NCBI GenBank assembly: GCA_041940305.1
Contig: JBGTSJ010000010.1
Location: 160,394-224,393, forward strand
Length of the DNA: 64,000 nt
DNA from: JBGTSJ01 sp041940305
Lineage (GTDB): Bacteria > Planctomycetota > Planctomycetia > Planctomycetales > Planctomycetaceae
Direction: 5' to 3'
Below, piece after piece: positions 35,155-43,978 of this stretch. Both the position numbers and the translations under genes were made by a program. The first letter of the stretch is position 1. Each line of letters opens with the position of its first letter. The notes beneath the pieces were generated by a model. The model saw nothing but the letters and a program-made list of their open reading frames with translations. It was not told the origin of the DNA and searched no databases.

Positions 35155-35859
35155 ATGAAGACGAATGTCGGCAAGGTCCTGTCCGTCGTCACCGCCGTGG
35201 CGAGCGTGATCTTTCTGGGCTTCGTCAGCGTCGCCGTCTTCGGCGGCCCCAACCGCGCCGGCGAGGCCCGCCAGATCGAGGGCTACACGTTCACGCGGAC
35301 CCCGGCGACCGACACGCAGTCGCCTCAGTGGACCGTCACCAAGCACGTCGGTGAAGGAAACTTCCAGCCGAGTCCGGTGATTGAGCCCGTGATGGTGGCC
35401 GCCCTCAAGGACAAGCACAACGAAGAACAGCAGGAGTTGAATGACCTGCAGGCGCGGGTTTCTCCTCTGGAGCAGCAGATTTCCGCCGCCAAAACGACGA
35501 TTACGGCCGACCTGGCCGCACTCGACGCCCGCATGCAGGAGCTGGAGGCGGCCCTCCAGGACAAGCGGGACGAAGTTCAGGCCACCGCCGAGCAGGTGGA
35601 GATGAAGGCCATCGAAGTGCAGAAGGTCGAGCTTCGCATCGAAGCCCGCCGTGAAGACGTGCTGCGGCTGATGGCCGAAGTCGACGAACTGCGAACCGAC
35701 AACTTCCGCATTCGCGAGATTCAGCAGCAGTTGCAGGACCTCATCCAGCAACTGGACGCCAGCCTTGACCGCACGCAGCGCCGGCAGAATCAGCTGCGGC
35801 CCTACAGCCCGCCGCCGGTACCGTCCGCGACGGATACGGAATCAGATTCAGGCACATAA
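35155..35859 (+). CDS. Membrane-anchored coiled-coil protein, first of an envelope operon
   Basis: A 234-residue protein; the ATG at 35155 is followed by a membrane helix (VLSVVTAVASVIFLGFVSVAVF, residues about 8-29), a short extracytoplasmic segment, and a long coiled coil (about 80-210, e.g. DLQARVSPLEQQISAAKTTI). It ends in a Pro/Ser/Thr-rich tail. No family name can be given. It stands 129 bp upstream of a second coiled-coil membrane protein and a 45-residue membrane protein. The set looks like parts of one envelope complex, comparable in architecture (not in sequence) with FtsB/FtsL or MreC-type scaffolds. Confidence 0.75.
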   Translation: MKTNVGKVLSVVTAVASVIFLGFVSVAVFGGPNRAGEARQIEGYTFTRTPATDTQSPQWTVTKHVGEGNFQPSPVIEPVMVAALKDKHNEEQQELNDLQARVSPLEQQISAAKTTITADLAALDARMQELEAALQDKRDEVQATAEQVEMKAIEVQKVELRIEARREDVLRLMAEVDELRTDNFRIREIQQQLQDLIQQLDASLDRTQRRQNQLRPYSPPPVPSATDTESDSGT

Positions 35860-35988
35860 CGGACTCAGGTCCGCAGCCGCACTGCGCGCTGCCGACCTGG
35901 CGTCCGTTTTCGGAATCACAATTTGGAACTGTCCGGCCGCCGCCGCAGCCCCTCGGGGGAGGCAGCCCGGTCCCCAGGAGTGTGAGCG

Positions 35989-36858
35989 ATGTCGTTCCTC
36001 GGCAAGGTGCTGATCGTCACGCAGGTGTTACTGAGCCTGTTGTTCATGTGCGCCGCCGGCGCCGTGTTCGTCCAGCATCAGAACTGGAAGGCCGTCGCCG
36101 ACCAGCGGCAGACCGCAATCCAGCAGGCCGAGACCGAGCATGCCGACGCCGTCGCCGATCTCAATAAGCGGATCGACGGCCTGGAGCAGCAGGTGCAGGT
36201 CCAGACCAACCGCGCCGACGCCGAGGTGGGCGAGCGGCAGCGCCTGGAGCGGCAGGTCGCCACGCTCACACAGGAATCCAACACGCTCAACCAGCAGCTT
36301 CAACGGCAGACCGGCCTGGCCGAAGTGAAGGGCATCGAAGCCGAGTTCCGGCAGTCGGAAGCCGAACAGCAGCGCGTCCAGAACGAAACGATCCACGACG
36401 CCCTTGAGGAGCAGCTTAAGGTCAACGTTCAGCAGCGGGACGAGTACCACAACCTCGAGCTGGCCTACGAAGAACTGATCGCCCAGCACGACGCCCTCCT
36501 GGAGCAGGTGGCCTTCCTGGAAAAGGTCGTCCGGCAACACAATCTCGAAACGGACCCGAGAGCGGTCGCCGATCTCTCCGAACCGCCGCCGGCCGTGGAC
36601 GGAATCGTCGTGGAGACCCGCAAGGACAAGACGAACCGCACCAAGTTCGCTCATATCTCGATCGGCAGGGACGACGGCATTCAGGTCGGCCATGAACTCG
36701 ACGTCTACCGCTCCGCGGCCCACAACAACGGACAGGCCCAGTACCTGGGCAAGATTCGCATCGTGTATGTCACGCCCGACGAAGCCGTCGGCATGGTGAT
36801 CGAGTCGGCAAAGAACGGGATCATTGAAAGAGGCGACAATGTCACCACGAAGCTCTGA
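35989..36858 (+). CDS. Membrane-anchored coiled-coil protein with C-terminal beta domain
   Basis: A 289-residue protein: membrane helix at about 8-28 (IVTQVLLSLLFMCAAGAVFV), coiled coil about 35-195, then a compact beta domain (about 205-289) reading VDGIVVETRKD, FAHISIGRDDGIQVGHELDVYR, YLGKIRIVYVTPDEAVGMVI and ending GDNVTTKL. This domain is reminiscent of the C-terminal beta domains of MreC and FlgT, where repeated strands end in a GD motif; I treat that as architectural similarity only. The stop overlaps the start of the next small gene by 20 bp, which supports co-translation. Confidence 0.8.
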   Translation: MSFLGKVLIVTQVLLSLLFMCAAGAVFVQHQNWKAVADQRQTAIQQAETEHADAVADLNKRIDGLEQQVQVQTNRADAEVGERQRLERQVATLTQESNTLNQQLQRQTGLAEVKGIEAEFRQSEAEQQRVQNETIHDALEEQLKVNVQQRDEYHNLELAYEELIAQHDALLEQVAFLEKVVRQHNLETDPRAVADLSEPPPAVDGIVVETRKDKTNRTKFAHISIGRDDGIQVGHELDVYRSAAHNNGQAQYLGKIRIVYVTPDEAVGMVIESAKNGIIERGDNVTTKL

Positions 36859-36976
36859 CGGCAACCCGCAGCCGGATATCTACGTCGGCCTGCTGTTCGT
36901 CTCGGTCGGAGCGCTGACCACCGCGTTGGCGTTTATGCTGATCGAACTGACGCGTTACGGATTCCAGGCGCCGTAA
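36839..36976 (+). CDS. 45-residue single-span membrane protein
   Basis: A very short gene whose ATG lies inside the last codons of the preceding coiled-coil gene (20-bp overlap). It encodes MSPRSSDGNPQPDIYVGLLF..., with one strong membrane helix (about 14-38) and a short tail ending GFQAP. The hydrophilic-helix-hydrophilic layout, its overlap with the upstream gene and its place in the operon make it likely to be real. I infer a small partner subunit of the two coiled-coil membrane proteins. Confidence 0.6.
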   Translation: MSPRSSDGNPQPDIYVGLLFVSVGALTTALAFMLIELTRYGFQAP

Positions 36977-37067
36977 GCGAACGTCGAATTTCGAATGCCG
37001 AGCGGCTATCTTCCGTAGTCTGCGACACGGCATCGGACTGTTTCGACATTCGCCAACCGCGACCGGC

Positions 37068-38681
37068 ATGGATGACGCGCTTCCCTGGACGCTGACCTGC
37101 CCCCCAGCAGTCGCCCGGCGGACCCCTGCGCGCATTTCCCAACCGTCCGGCTCCAGGCTGCTCGTCAGCGTCCGCACTCCGGACGAAGCGGCCGCAGCGC
37201 TCGCGGGCGGGGCCGACCTCATCGACGTCAAGGAGCCGGCTCGCGGCCCGCTCGGCATGGCGGACATCGACACGATCAGCCGCATCACGCAGACCGTCCA
37301 GGACGCGTCGCCATCGGTACCCGTCAGCGCCGCCCTCGGCGAGACGCTCGAGTGGTCGCGCGGCCGCGCGATCCCGCGTCTCCCCCCTGGCCTGGCTTTC
37401 GTCAAACTGGGCCTGCAGGGACTACACGAGATTCCCGACTGGCGTGCGGTCTGGCAACAGGTCCGACACCGCTTCGAGCAGGCCTGTGACGCGTCACTGC
37501 CGTGGATCGCCGTCGCCTATGCCGACGCCGATGCCGCCGTCGCTCCCCCCATCGATGAAGTCCTCCAGGCCGCGGCCGAAACCGGCTGTCACGGACTCCT
37601 CATTGATACCTGGAACAAGGAGAACGGCGGGCTCACAAATCACTTGCCGTCCGGCAACCTGCGAGCGCTGGTCAAAGAAGCCCGTCGCCGAGGCCTGCTG
37701 ATCGCCCTCGCCGGCCGGATTCAACCGGAGGAGGTGCCGGCCGTTGCGGCATTGCGGCCGGACGTGATCGGCGTCCGGTCCGCCGCGTGCGCCGGCGGCG
37801 ACCGCCGGCAGGCGATCGACGCCGCAAAGGTCGCCGCGCTGCGGAGCGCAACGCGCATCTCTCGCGATCCGAGGGATGCACGTGTCGACGAAGCCGCCGC
37901 TTACATTCAGAAACGCTGGCCGCGCCGTCCGATCGCCGGGATCATCCTGGGCACGGGCCTGGGACGGATCGCCGAGGAGATCGCCGCCGAAGCGATCCTC
38001 ACGTACGACGACATTCCGCACTTCCCCTGCTCGACGGCGATGTCACACGCCGGACGTCTCACCTGCGGACTGCTCCGCGGCCGGCCCGTCATCGCCATGC
38101 AGGGCCGCTGCCACCTCTACGAAGGTTACACCGCCGCGGAGATCACGCTTCCCGTGCGGGTCATGCATCAGTTGGGGATCAACCAGTTGATCGTCTCCAA
38201 TGCGGGCGGCGGCCTGAACCCGCGCCTCGCCGTGGGCGACCTCGTCCTGATCGACGACCACTTCAACCTCACGTTCACGCGACCAGCGGTCGGACAGCCC
38301 CGCGACGTTCGCGCCCCGCTCAATCCGGAGGCCGTCTACGATCGGGAACTCATCGCCGCCGCGGAACGAGTGGCTGAACGCGAAGATTTCGCAGCCCATC
38401 GCGGCACGTACGCGGCTGTGACCGGTCCCAACTACGAGACCAGGGCCGAATACCGCTTCTTCCGCGACATGGGGGCCGACGTCATCGGCATGTCCACGGT
38501 CCCGGAAGCAACGGTCGCCGCCGAACTCGGGCTCCGCGTCCTCGCCGTTTCCACCGTGACGAACGTCTGCAATCCCGACGCGCTCTCGGAGACGGACGGC
38601 GCCAGCGTAGCGGCCGCCGCGGCGAGCGCCGAATGGAAGCTCCGCAGAATCGTCCTCTCGGTGCTCACCGAGGCGGATTGA
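37068..38681 (+). CDS. Fusion of MfnB-like synthase and purine nucleoside phosphorylase
   Basis: One uninterrupted 537-residue frame. Residues about 30-260 match MfnB ((5-formylfuran-3-yl)methyl phosphate synthase, two glyceraldehyde-3-phosphates condensed for the methanofuran side of C1 metabolism): LLVSVRTPDEAAAALAGGAD, IDVKEP (K55 = catalytic Lys27 of the archaeal enzyme), FVKLGLQG (K113 = Lys85) and LIDTWNKENGGL (D180, K184 = Asp151, Lys155), with the closing GVRSAACAGGDR. Residues about 268-537 match class II purine nucleoside phosphorylase: GIILGTGLG, SNAGGGLNP, GPNYETRAEYRFF, GMSTVPEATVA and VSTVTNVC. The linker is under 15 residues. No other Met is available before the MfnB domain. 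Confidence 0.92.
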   Translation: MDDALPWTLTCPPAVARRTPARISQPSGSRLLVSVRTPDEAAAALAGGADLIDVKEPARGPLGMADIDTISRITQTVQDASPSVPVSAALGETLEWSRGRAIPRLPPGLAFVKLGLQGLHEIPDWRAVWQQVRHRFEQACDASLPWIAVAYADADAAVAPPIDEVLQAAAETGCHGLLIDTWNKENGGLTNHLPSGNLRALVKEARRRGLLIALAGRIQPEEVPAVAALRPDVIGVRSAACAGGDRRQAIDAAKVAALRSATRISRDPRDARVDEAAAYIQKRWPRRPIAGIILGTGLGRIAEEIAAEAILTYDDIPHFPCSTAMSHAGRLTCGLLRGRPVIAMQGRCHLYEGYTAAEITLPVRVMHQLGINQLIVSNAGGGLNPRLAVGDLVLIDDHFNLTFTRPAVGQPRDVRAPLNPEAVYDRELIAAAERVAEREDFAAHRGTYAAVTGPNYETRAEYRFFRDMGADVIGMSTVPEATVAAELGLRVLAVSTVTNVCNPDALSETDGASVAAAAASAEWKLRRIVLSVLTEAD

Positions 38682-38700
38682 TCGCGGCGCAGCGCGTCCG

Positions 38701-39021
38701 CTATCGCAGCACGAAGCTCAGCACCGCCCCCAGCAGCGAAAGCCCGACTCCGGCAACCAGCATGTACAGCCGCTGCTGCAGACGGTCCACGGCCGCCTGC
38801 ACCCGCGCCGACTCCCGCGCCGCCACCCGCTGCCGCTCTTCCAGCAGGGCCACCTGCCGCAGCAGGCCGGGCTTGCCGTTCCCGCGGATCTGCTCGGTCA
38901 GTTGCTCGATCTGCAGCCTCAGCGGATACAGTTCAGCCGCCGCAAACTCCGCCATCGCCGTCCGCACGACGTGCGAAATCTGCTCCAGATCCCGTCCCGA
39001 CAGCCCCGGTTCCTGAGCCAC
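38701..39021 (-). CDS. Small coiled-coil protein with C-terminal membrane helix
   Basis: A 106-residue protein from a GTG start, MAQEPGLSGRDLEQISHVVRT. The middle is a coiled coil (about 30-85: IEQLTEQIRG, LLEERQRVAARESARVQAAV) and the C-terminus a membrane helix (YMLVAGVGLSLLGAVLSFVL). Tail-anchored layout. No family recognised. It lies 19 bp beyond the converging MfnB-PNP gene. Confidence 0.7.
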   Translation of the reverse strand: MAQEPGLSGRDLEQISHVVRTAMAEFAAAELYPLRLQIEQLTEQIRGNGKPGLLRQVALLEERQRVAARESARVQAAVDRLQQRLYMLVAGVGLSLLGAVLSFVLR

Positions 39022-39152
39022 GCCCCAATTCCCTGCATCGCAATCGAGCCAGCCCCCGCTTCTATCATTGCGGAGAAGTTGCGCCTCTGGCGGCCATGTC
39101 AGGTCGCGCGCCGCGTCCGGCCGCGGGCACTTGCCTGCATGAGATCGCCCGC

Positions 39153-40670
39153 TCAGCGAGCCTGCAGCGACCGCCGCTTGGAACGAGGCCCGGTCCCCAG
39201 CACCACCTGCGTTCCGAACAGCAGATCATGCACGCTCCGCCGGTCCGGCCGGATCAGCATGCACAGCGCGTCGGCCAGCAGCAGCAGCACGACGACGCTC
39301 CCCACGATGTGGCCGATGACCGGCGTCCCCAGCGCGTCGCAGACCGATTGCAGCGCAAAATGCCACAACAGCAGCAGCGACACGACGGACCGCAGCGCCA
39401 GGCTCGTACGGCGCGGCGTCAGGCCGTGCACGTCCACAATTCGGATCTGCAACAGTTCCTTGCCGGGAGATGTCCGCCACCGCGCCTGCAGCCAGGTCAC
39501 CAGCAGCGGAACCACCAGGCTGCTCAGGGCCGTCACCGTTTCCGGCAGCGACGCCGCGACCGAACTCTCGCCGAACTGATCCATCGTGAACCGCTGCAAC
39601 GCGGATGCGCTGACGACGTCCACCACCCAGGCCAGCCCCCGCAGCAACCGTCCCGCCAGCGGCAGAGCCACCGGCCGCAACTCATGCAGGTCATCAAGCA
39701 GCAGGTCGTAGCTCCAGTATCGTTCGCGGGGATCTTTCGTCAGCAGGCGAGCCAGCACTCCCCGCCACGCCTCCGGCAGTTCCGACGGCCAGTTCTCCGG
39801 GAACTCGACCGGCGCGGTGCAGTGCGCCTTGATCCGCGCCGCGGCGCCGTCTCGTTCGAACGAGTACGGCAGCCGCCCAAACGTCATCTCGAACAGCATC
39901 ACGCCCAGCGCGTACATGTCGCTGCGGATGTCGGTCGCCTCTCCGCGGCACGCCTCGGGAGACAGGTAATTCGGCGTCCCCGCCAGTCGGGCGGGAGACT
40001 CCTCCATCTCCGACAGCCGCTGCGCCAGCCCGAAGTCCGACAGCTTCACCGTGTCGCCATCGGACAGCAGAATGTTCCCCGGCTTGATGTCGCCGTGCAC
40101 AATGTCGAACAGCGCCGCCTGCTGCAGCGCCTGCGCGATCTGGATGGCGATCTCCATCACCTCGCGGAACGGCAGTCGCCCTTCGCGCAGCCGGTCCGCC
40201 AGCGTGGGACCGTGCACCAGTTCCATCGCCAGGAACGGCGTCGTCTCGTTGCGGCTGACGTAGTAGATGTGAACGACGTTGGGATGGTTGACGCGCGCCT
40301 GGGCCCGCGCTTCGGCCAGCAGCCTGGAAACGTGGCTGTCATCGTCGGCACGCCGCTCGGTGATCACCTTGAGCGCGACGTACCGCTGCAGCGACTCGTC
40401 CATGGCCCGGTACACGGCCCCCATTCCGCCGCGCCCCAGCCTGGACATGATGCGAAAGTGCCCCAGCCGTCCGCCGATCAGCGGGTCCGGGTCGTCCGGA
40501 TTGCGGGACTTCCAGCCGTTCGGGTCCGCCGCCGACCACGACACCGAACTCAGCGACGACTCCTCGATCTCCTCCGCCGTCACGACCTGCCCGCACGACT
40601 CGCAGCGCCCGCCGTGCAGCGGATCGACGTGCACCGACGCACCGCAGGCGCACGGCGTGGCGACCGTCAT
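39153..40670 (-). CDS. Ser/Thr protein kinase with zinc ribbon and RDD-like membrane tail
   Basis: About 505 residues, started at 40670 (MTVATPCACG); in-frame ATGs at 40694 and 40706 are alternatives. A zinc ribbon (CACG...CESCG) is followed by the kinase domain (about 72-330): GRGGMGAVYRA, VALKVI, catalytic loop HGDIKPGN, SDFG and SPE. The usual HRD is HGD, so it is a non-RD kinase. The C-terminal third has several hydrophobic segments and the pattern of RDD-family domains (LLQIRIVDVHGLTPRRTSLALRSV split over two helices, ending RRSVHDLLFGTQVV). The RDD part may couple membrane state to phosphorylation. It is divergent from the next gene. Confidence 0.88.
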   Translation of the reverse strand: MTVATPCACGASVHVDPLHGGRCESCGQVVTAEEIEESSLSSVSWSAADPNGWKSRNPDDPDPLIGGRLGHFRIMSRLGRGGMGAVYRAMDESLQRYVALKVITERRADDDSHVSRLLAEARAQARVNHPNVVHIYYVSRNETTPFLAMELVHGPTLADRLREGRLPFREVMEIAIQIAQALQQAALFDIVHGDIKPGNILLSDGDTVKLSDFGLAQRLSEMEESPARLAGTPNYLSPEACRGEATDIRSDMYALGVMLFEMTFGRLPYSFERDGAAARIKAHCTAPVEFPENWPSELPEAWRGVLARLLTKDPRERYWSYDLLLDDLHELRPVALPLAGRLLRGLAWVVDVVSASALQRFTMDQFGESSVAASLPETVTALSSLVVPLLVTWLQARWRTSPGKELLQIRIVDVHGLTPRRTSLALRSVVSLLLLWHFALQSVCDALGTPVIGHIVGSVVVLLLLADALCMLIRPDRRSVHDLLFGTQVVLGTGPRSKRRSLQAR

Positions 40671-40820
40671 GATTTCGGTGCGATCGGCTGGCATTTGCGC
40701 CAGCATACGACGAAGATTTCCCGCACCCGACCCGCACGACCGGCCGCGGCGGCACTCCGTGTTGATCTTCCGCGACGGTATCGGACCTGCGCAATGTAAC
40801 GGTTGTACGCCCGATCGCTC

Positions 40821-42374
40821 ATGCTCCTGCCGCGGATTCTCGCCGCCCTCATTGCCGCCGCAAGCGGTCTGGCCGTGCGGGAAATCATGCACTTGGGAAG
40901 CGAGCGCGGCGGGTTCTCCGCCGGTCTCGGCCTCGCCGCCGCCGGCGCCGGCGCGCTCGCTTTGCTGTCCGCCGTGATGCTGCTGGCGCCCCCGGCATGG
41001 TGGCAACGGGCGCTCATGCCCCTGGCCGCGACCCGGCGCAGGATGCTGTCGGCCAACCTGAACGACGGACAGCGCACCGGGGGAATCCTCCTCCTGATCG
41101 CCGGCGTGGCCTGGATCCTGATGCTGTCCCGGCATCTCGCGCTGCCACAGAACCCCTGGGACGACGATCAGGGGGCATTCCTCATCACAGCGCAGGAGAT
41201 TCACAAATCCGGCGGGGTGGGCGGCCTGATCAAATCCCTGTTGTCCGGTGAGTTCGCCGAAGACAACCGGCACCCCCTCTACCTCGCGCTGCTGTCCCTT
41301 CACCCCACGTTCGAATTCGGAAAGGCGCTCTCCGCCACGATCGGTTCGGCCGCGCTGCTGTGGCTGACCATCCTGCTCGGCCGTCGCCGTGGATGGCAGA
41401 CCGCCGGTGTGTTTGCCGTCCTGCTGGCCACGAACTCCGCCTGCATCCGATTCTCGAGCACGGTCGTCTGCGACATCCTCATGCTGTTCATGGCAGGGCT
41501 GATCTGGCTCGTCCACCTGCCCCGCATCGAATCGAAATCGCTTCAGGACACCCCATCGCCGCCGCCGTCACAGGAATTCCCGTGCAGAGACGCATCCTGC
41601 TTCGCCGCCACGGGCGCCCTGCTGGGCCTGGCCTGGCTAACCAAGGGTACCGGGCTGCTGCTCCTGGGTGGTTACCTGATCTGGCTGATCGCCGCGTCAC
41701 TCCGAGCGACGTCAGCGGATGGCTTGAGGACGGAGACATCCCGCGGGTCAAGCCGCGTGTGGCGGGGACTACGGCGCACCGCTGTCGTCCTCATGGCGTT
41801 CGCCGTCATCGCCAGTCCGCTCCTCGTCCGCAACATCCGCCGATTCGGCAGTCCCTTTCACAACGTGAACTCGCTGCTCCTGTTCGCAGATCGGTACGAG
41901 GATCTCGACCCAATGCTGCAGGCCGGCGTCACCACAGGCGACGCGGCCCGCCAGTGGATCGCAACGCACGACATCGGAGACATTCTTCGGCGCGAACTGT
42001 CCGGCCTGATCTGGGAATTGTTCATCATTCTCCGCAGCCTGGGACCCGCGCCGTTGGATGATGCCCGAGTTCTCGTCGGGCTTCCCCTGGCGATGCTTGC
42101 GGCGCTCTGGATGTCGGCCCGCCGCGCAACGGCCGACGGCCTGCTGCTGGCCTGGACCTTTGTGTGCTGGGCCGTCTTCGCATGGTATGTCCCCATCGCC
42201 GCGGGCGAGCGCTTCATCCTCCCCTTGCTCGTCCCATTGCTCGCCACCGCCGCCGAATCCATCATCCGCCTCGTGAATTCCAGCCGGCTCCGTTCGACAG
42301 GCATCCTGGTCGCCTGCGCACTCTGGGCCGCGGCCTGGACCACCGCCGCCTGGATCTGGGGAGCGATCGACTAA
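40821..42374 (+). CDS. Membrane glycosyltransferase, PMT/ArnT (GT39/83)-like
   Basis: About 517 residues from the ATG at 40821. Around ten membrane helices; the first large loop carries NPWDDDQGAFLITAQEI, the acidic motif used by lipid-linked sugar transferases of this fold, followed by RHPLYLALLS. The enzymes move a sugar from a polyprenyl phosphate to a target at the outer face of the inner membrane. The specific sugar is unknown. A polyprenol-phosphate sugar synthase at 47261 could supply its donor. A hairpin repeat follows the stop. Confidence 0.8.
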   Translation: MLLPRILAALIAAASGLAVREIMHLGSERGGFSAGLGLAAAGAGALALLSAVMLLAPPAWWQRALMPLAATRRRMLSANLNDGQRTGGILLLIAGVAWILMLSRHLALPQNPWDDDQGAFLITAQEIHKSGGVGGLIKSLLSGEFAEDNRHPLYLALLSLHPTFEFGKALSATIGSAALLWLTILLGRRRGWQTAGVFAVLLATNSACIRFSSTVVCDILMLFMAGLIWLVHLPRIESKSLQDTPSPPPSQEFPCRDASCFAATGALLGLAWLTKGTGLLLLGGYLIWLIAASLRATSADGLRTETSRGSSRVWRGLRRTAVVLMAFAVIASPLLVRNIRRFGSPFHNVNSLLLFADRYEDLDPMLQAGVTTGDAARQWIATHDIGDILRRELSGLIWELFIILRSLGPAPLDDARVLVGLPLAMLAALWMSARRATADGLLLAWTFVCWAVFAWYVPIAAGERFILPLLVPLLATAAESIIRLVNSSRLRSTGILVACALWAAAWTTAAWIWGAID

Positions 42375-42376
42375 TC

Positions 42377-42407
42377 CCCAAAGTCGCCGGCACAGTCCCC
42401 TGTGCCG
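42377..42407. repeat. Hairpin repeat, second copy (GGCACAG/CTGTGCC)
   Basis: CCCAAAGTCGCC then GGCACAG-TCCC-CTGTGCC, a perfect stem. It is the relative of the unit at 23451-23498. Here it stands right after a stop codon on the plus strand and could act as a terminator stem, although no T-run follows. Confidence 0.65.
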
Positions 42408-42577
42408 ACCAATGGCCCTCCAACTCGCCCATCGCGAACTCCGGGCTCACACGGCATCCCCGGTCCACCTCTGACCACTCTCTCCGCCCTACATGCGGCA
42501 TGGCAACCGCCGTCCCAAATCGCGACACTGAGTCTGCGCCCGATCCAACTCGACATCGTCTGACCTGCTGATCTCAT

Positions 42578-43840
42578 ATGCTGGAAGCCAAGGACACCGC
42601 CCGGGCGCTCGTGCGCATCGGATACGACGGCAGCGTGCACAAGATCTTTCGCGCCACGAAGGCCGAGGAGCGGTTCGAGAACGAACTCCGCGTGCTCAAG
42701 TATCTCGAACAGCGCGGCTGCGACTTCGTCCCCCGCGTGCTCGACTATGACCGCGAGAAGCTGGAACTCGTCACGACGAACTGCGGCGCCCGCGTTCAGC
42801 AGATCAGCGACGAGAAGATCCAGGAACTGTTCCAGGAACTGGAGCAGTACGGAGTCCGGCACGACGACCCGTATCTGCGAAACATCACCTACCGCGCACA
42901 GGACGGCCGCTTCTGCATCATCGATTTCGAGTTCGCCACGATCCTCGACGAAGAACAGCAGGCCGCTTCCGATGACTCCCCGCGGCACGTGCGAATGTCG
43001 GAAGCGACCCAGGCGGCCTCGCCGGCCCACCTCACGCTCACCTGGTCCGGCATGGCCGATCGCGGTCGGTTCCGCAGCAACAACGAGGACGCCTTCCTCA
43101 CGCTCGCCTTCAACCGGCAGGAGTTCATTTATCTCGGCAAGTCCGGCCAATGCCCGATCGATGACTTTGATTACGTCTTCGCCGTCAGCGATGGCATGGG
43201 AGGCGAGCGCTCCGGTGAGTTCGCCAGCCGCTGCGCCATCGACAACATCACCAGCCTGCTGCCGCGCCGCTACCGGCTGTCGCTGGCCCGCAATCGCTCC
43301 GGCATCCGCGACTGCCTGCACGATCTGTTCGTCGGCATTCACTGGCAGCTGACAACCCTCGGCGAAAGCTACTCCGACGGCCACAACATGGGAGCGACGC
43401 TCAGCATGGTGTGGTACATCGGCGGCACGTTCTTCATCGGGCATATCGGCGACAGTCGCATCTATCATCTGCCGCGTGAGGGCGCCATGCGGCAGATCTC
43501 GGAAGACCACACGCATGTCGGCTGGCTGAGGCGCGGCGGCAAGCTCAACGAGCGCGAGGCGCGGACGCATCCGCGCAAGAACGTCCTCGCCCAGGCGCTC
43601 GGCGCCGGCAACCAGACCATCCACCCCCAGATCGATGAGATTCGCTGCGATCAGGGAGACCGGCTGCTGCTGTGCACCGACGGAGTGATGGAAGGGCTGT
43701 GGGACCGCGGAATCGAGGAACTGCTCCGCACGCCTCCCTCCGAGTATGCGGATCTCCCGCCGGCGGACCGCCTCGTGCGGGCTGCTGTCGCGGAATCCGG
43801 ACGAGACAATGCGACCGCGCTCGTCATCGAAGTGGGATAG
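42578..43840 (+). CDS. Kinase-like domain fused to PP2C protein phosphatase
   Basis: 420 residues in two parts. Residues 1-125 read as a minimal kinase fold: VHKIFR (K22, ATP contact), a helix-C Glu in RFENELRVLKYL (E34/E36), catalytic loop HDDPYLRN (D96 or D97, N102) and IIDFEFA (D116 in place of DFG), the pattern of RIO/Bud32 and lipopolysaccharide-kinase-type enzymes. Residues about 155-420 are a PP2C phosphatase with RSNNEDAF, AVSDGMGGERSGEFAS, GHIGDSRIYHL, LLCTDGVMEG and GRDNATALVI; metal ligands are complete. One chain therefore seems to hold a putative kinase and the opposing phosphatase. It sits upstream of glnA, 138 bp away. Confidence 0.85.
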   Translation: MLEAKDTARALVRIGYDGSVHKIFRATKAEERFENELRVLKYLEQRGCDFVPRVLDYDREKLELVTTNCGARVQQISDEKIQELFQELEQYGVRHDDPYLRNITYRAQDGRFCIIDFEFATILDEEQQAASDDSPRHVRMSEATQAASPAHLTLTWSGMADRGRFRSNNEDAFLTLAFNRQEFIYLGKSGQCPIDDFDYVFAVSDGMGGERSGEFASRCAIDNITSLLPRRYRLSLARNRSGIRDCLHDLFVGIHWQLTTLGESYSDGHNMGATLSMVWYIGGTFFIGHIGDSRIYHLPREGAMRQISEDHTHVGWLRRGGKLNEREARTHPRKNVLAQALGAGNQTIHPQIDEIRCDQGDRLLLCTDGVMEGLWDRGIEELLRTPPSEYADLPPADRLVRAAVAESGRDNATALVIEVG

Positions 43841-43978
43841 CGGCCGGCGTTGCGTTGCCGCGGCGAACGGGGATAATCACGGTTCTCCATCCTCCCGCTG
43901 TCTGGCGCCGGCGCTCGCGCGCCGCGGGAGCGATGCCGTTGACTCTGTCGCCTCGCCCCAGCAACGCCGGAGAATCTC

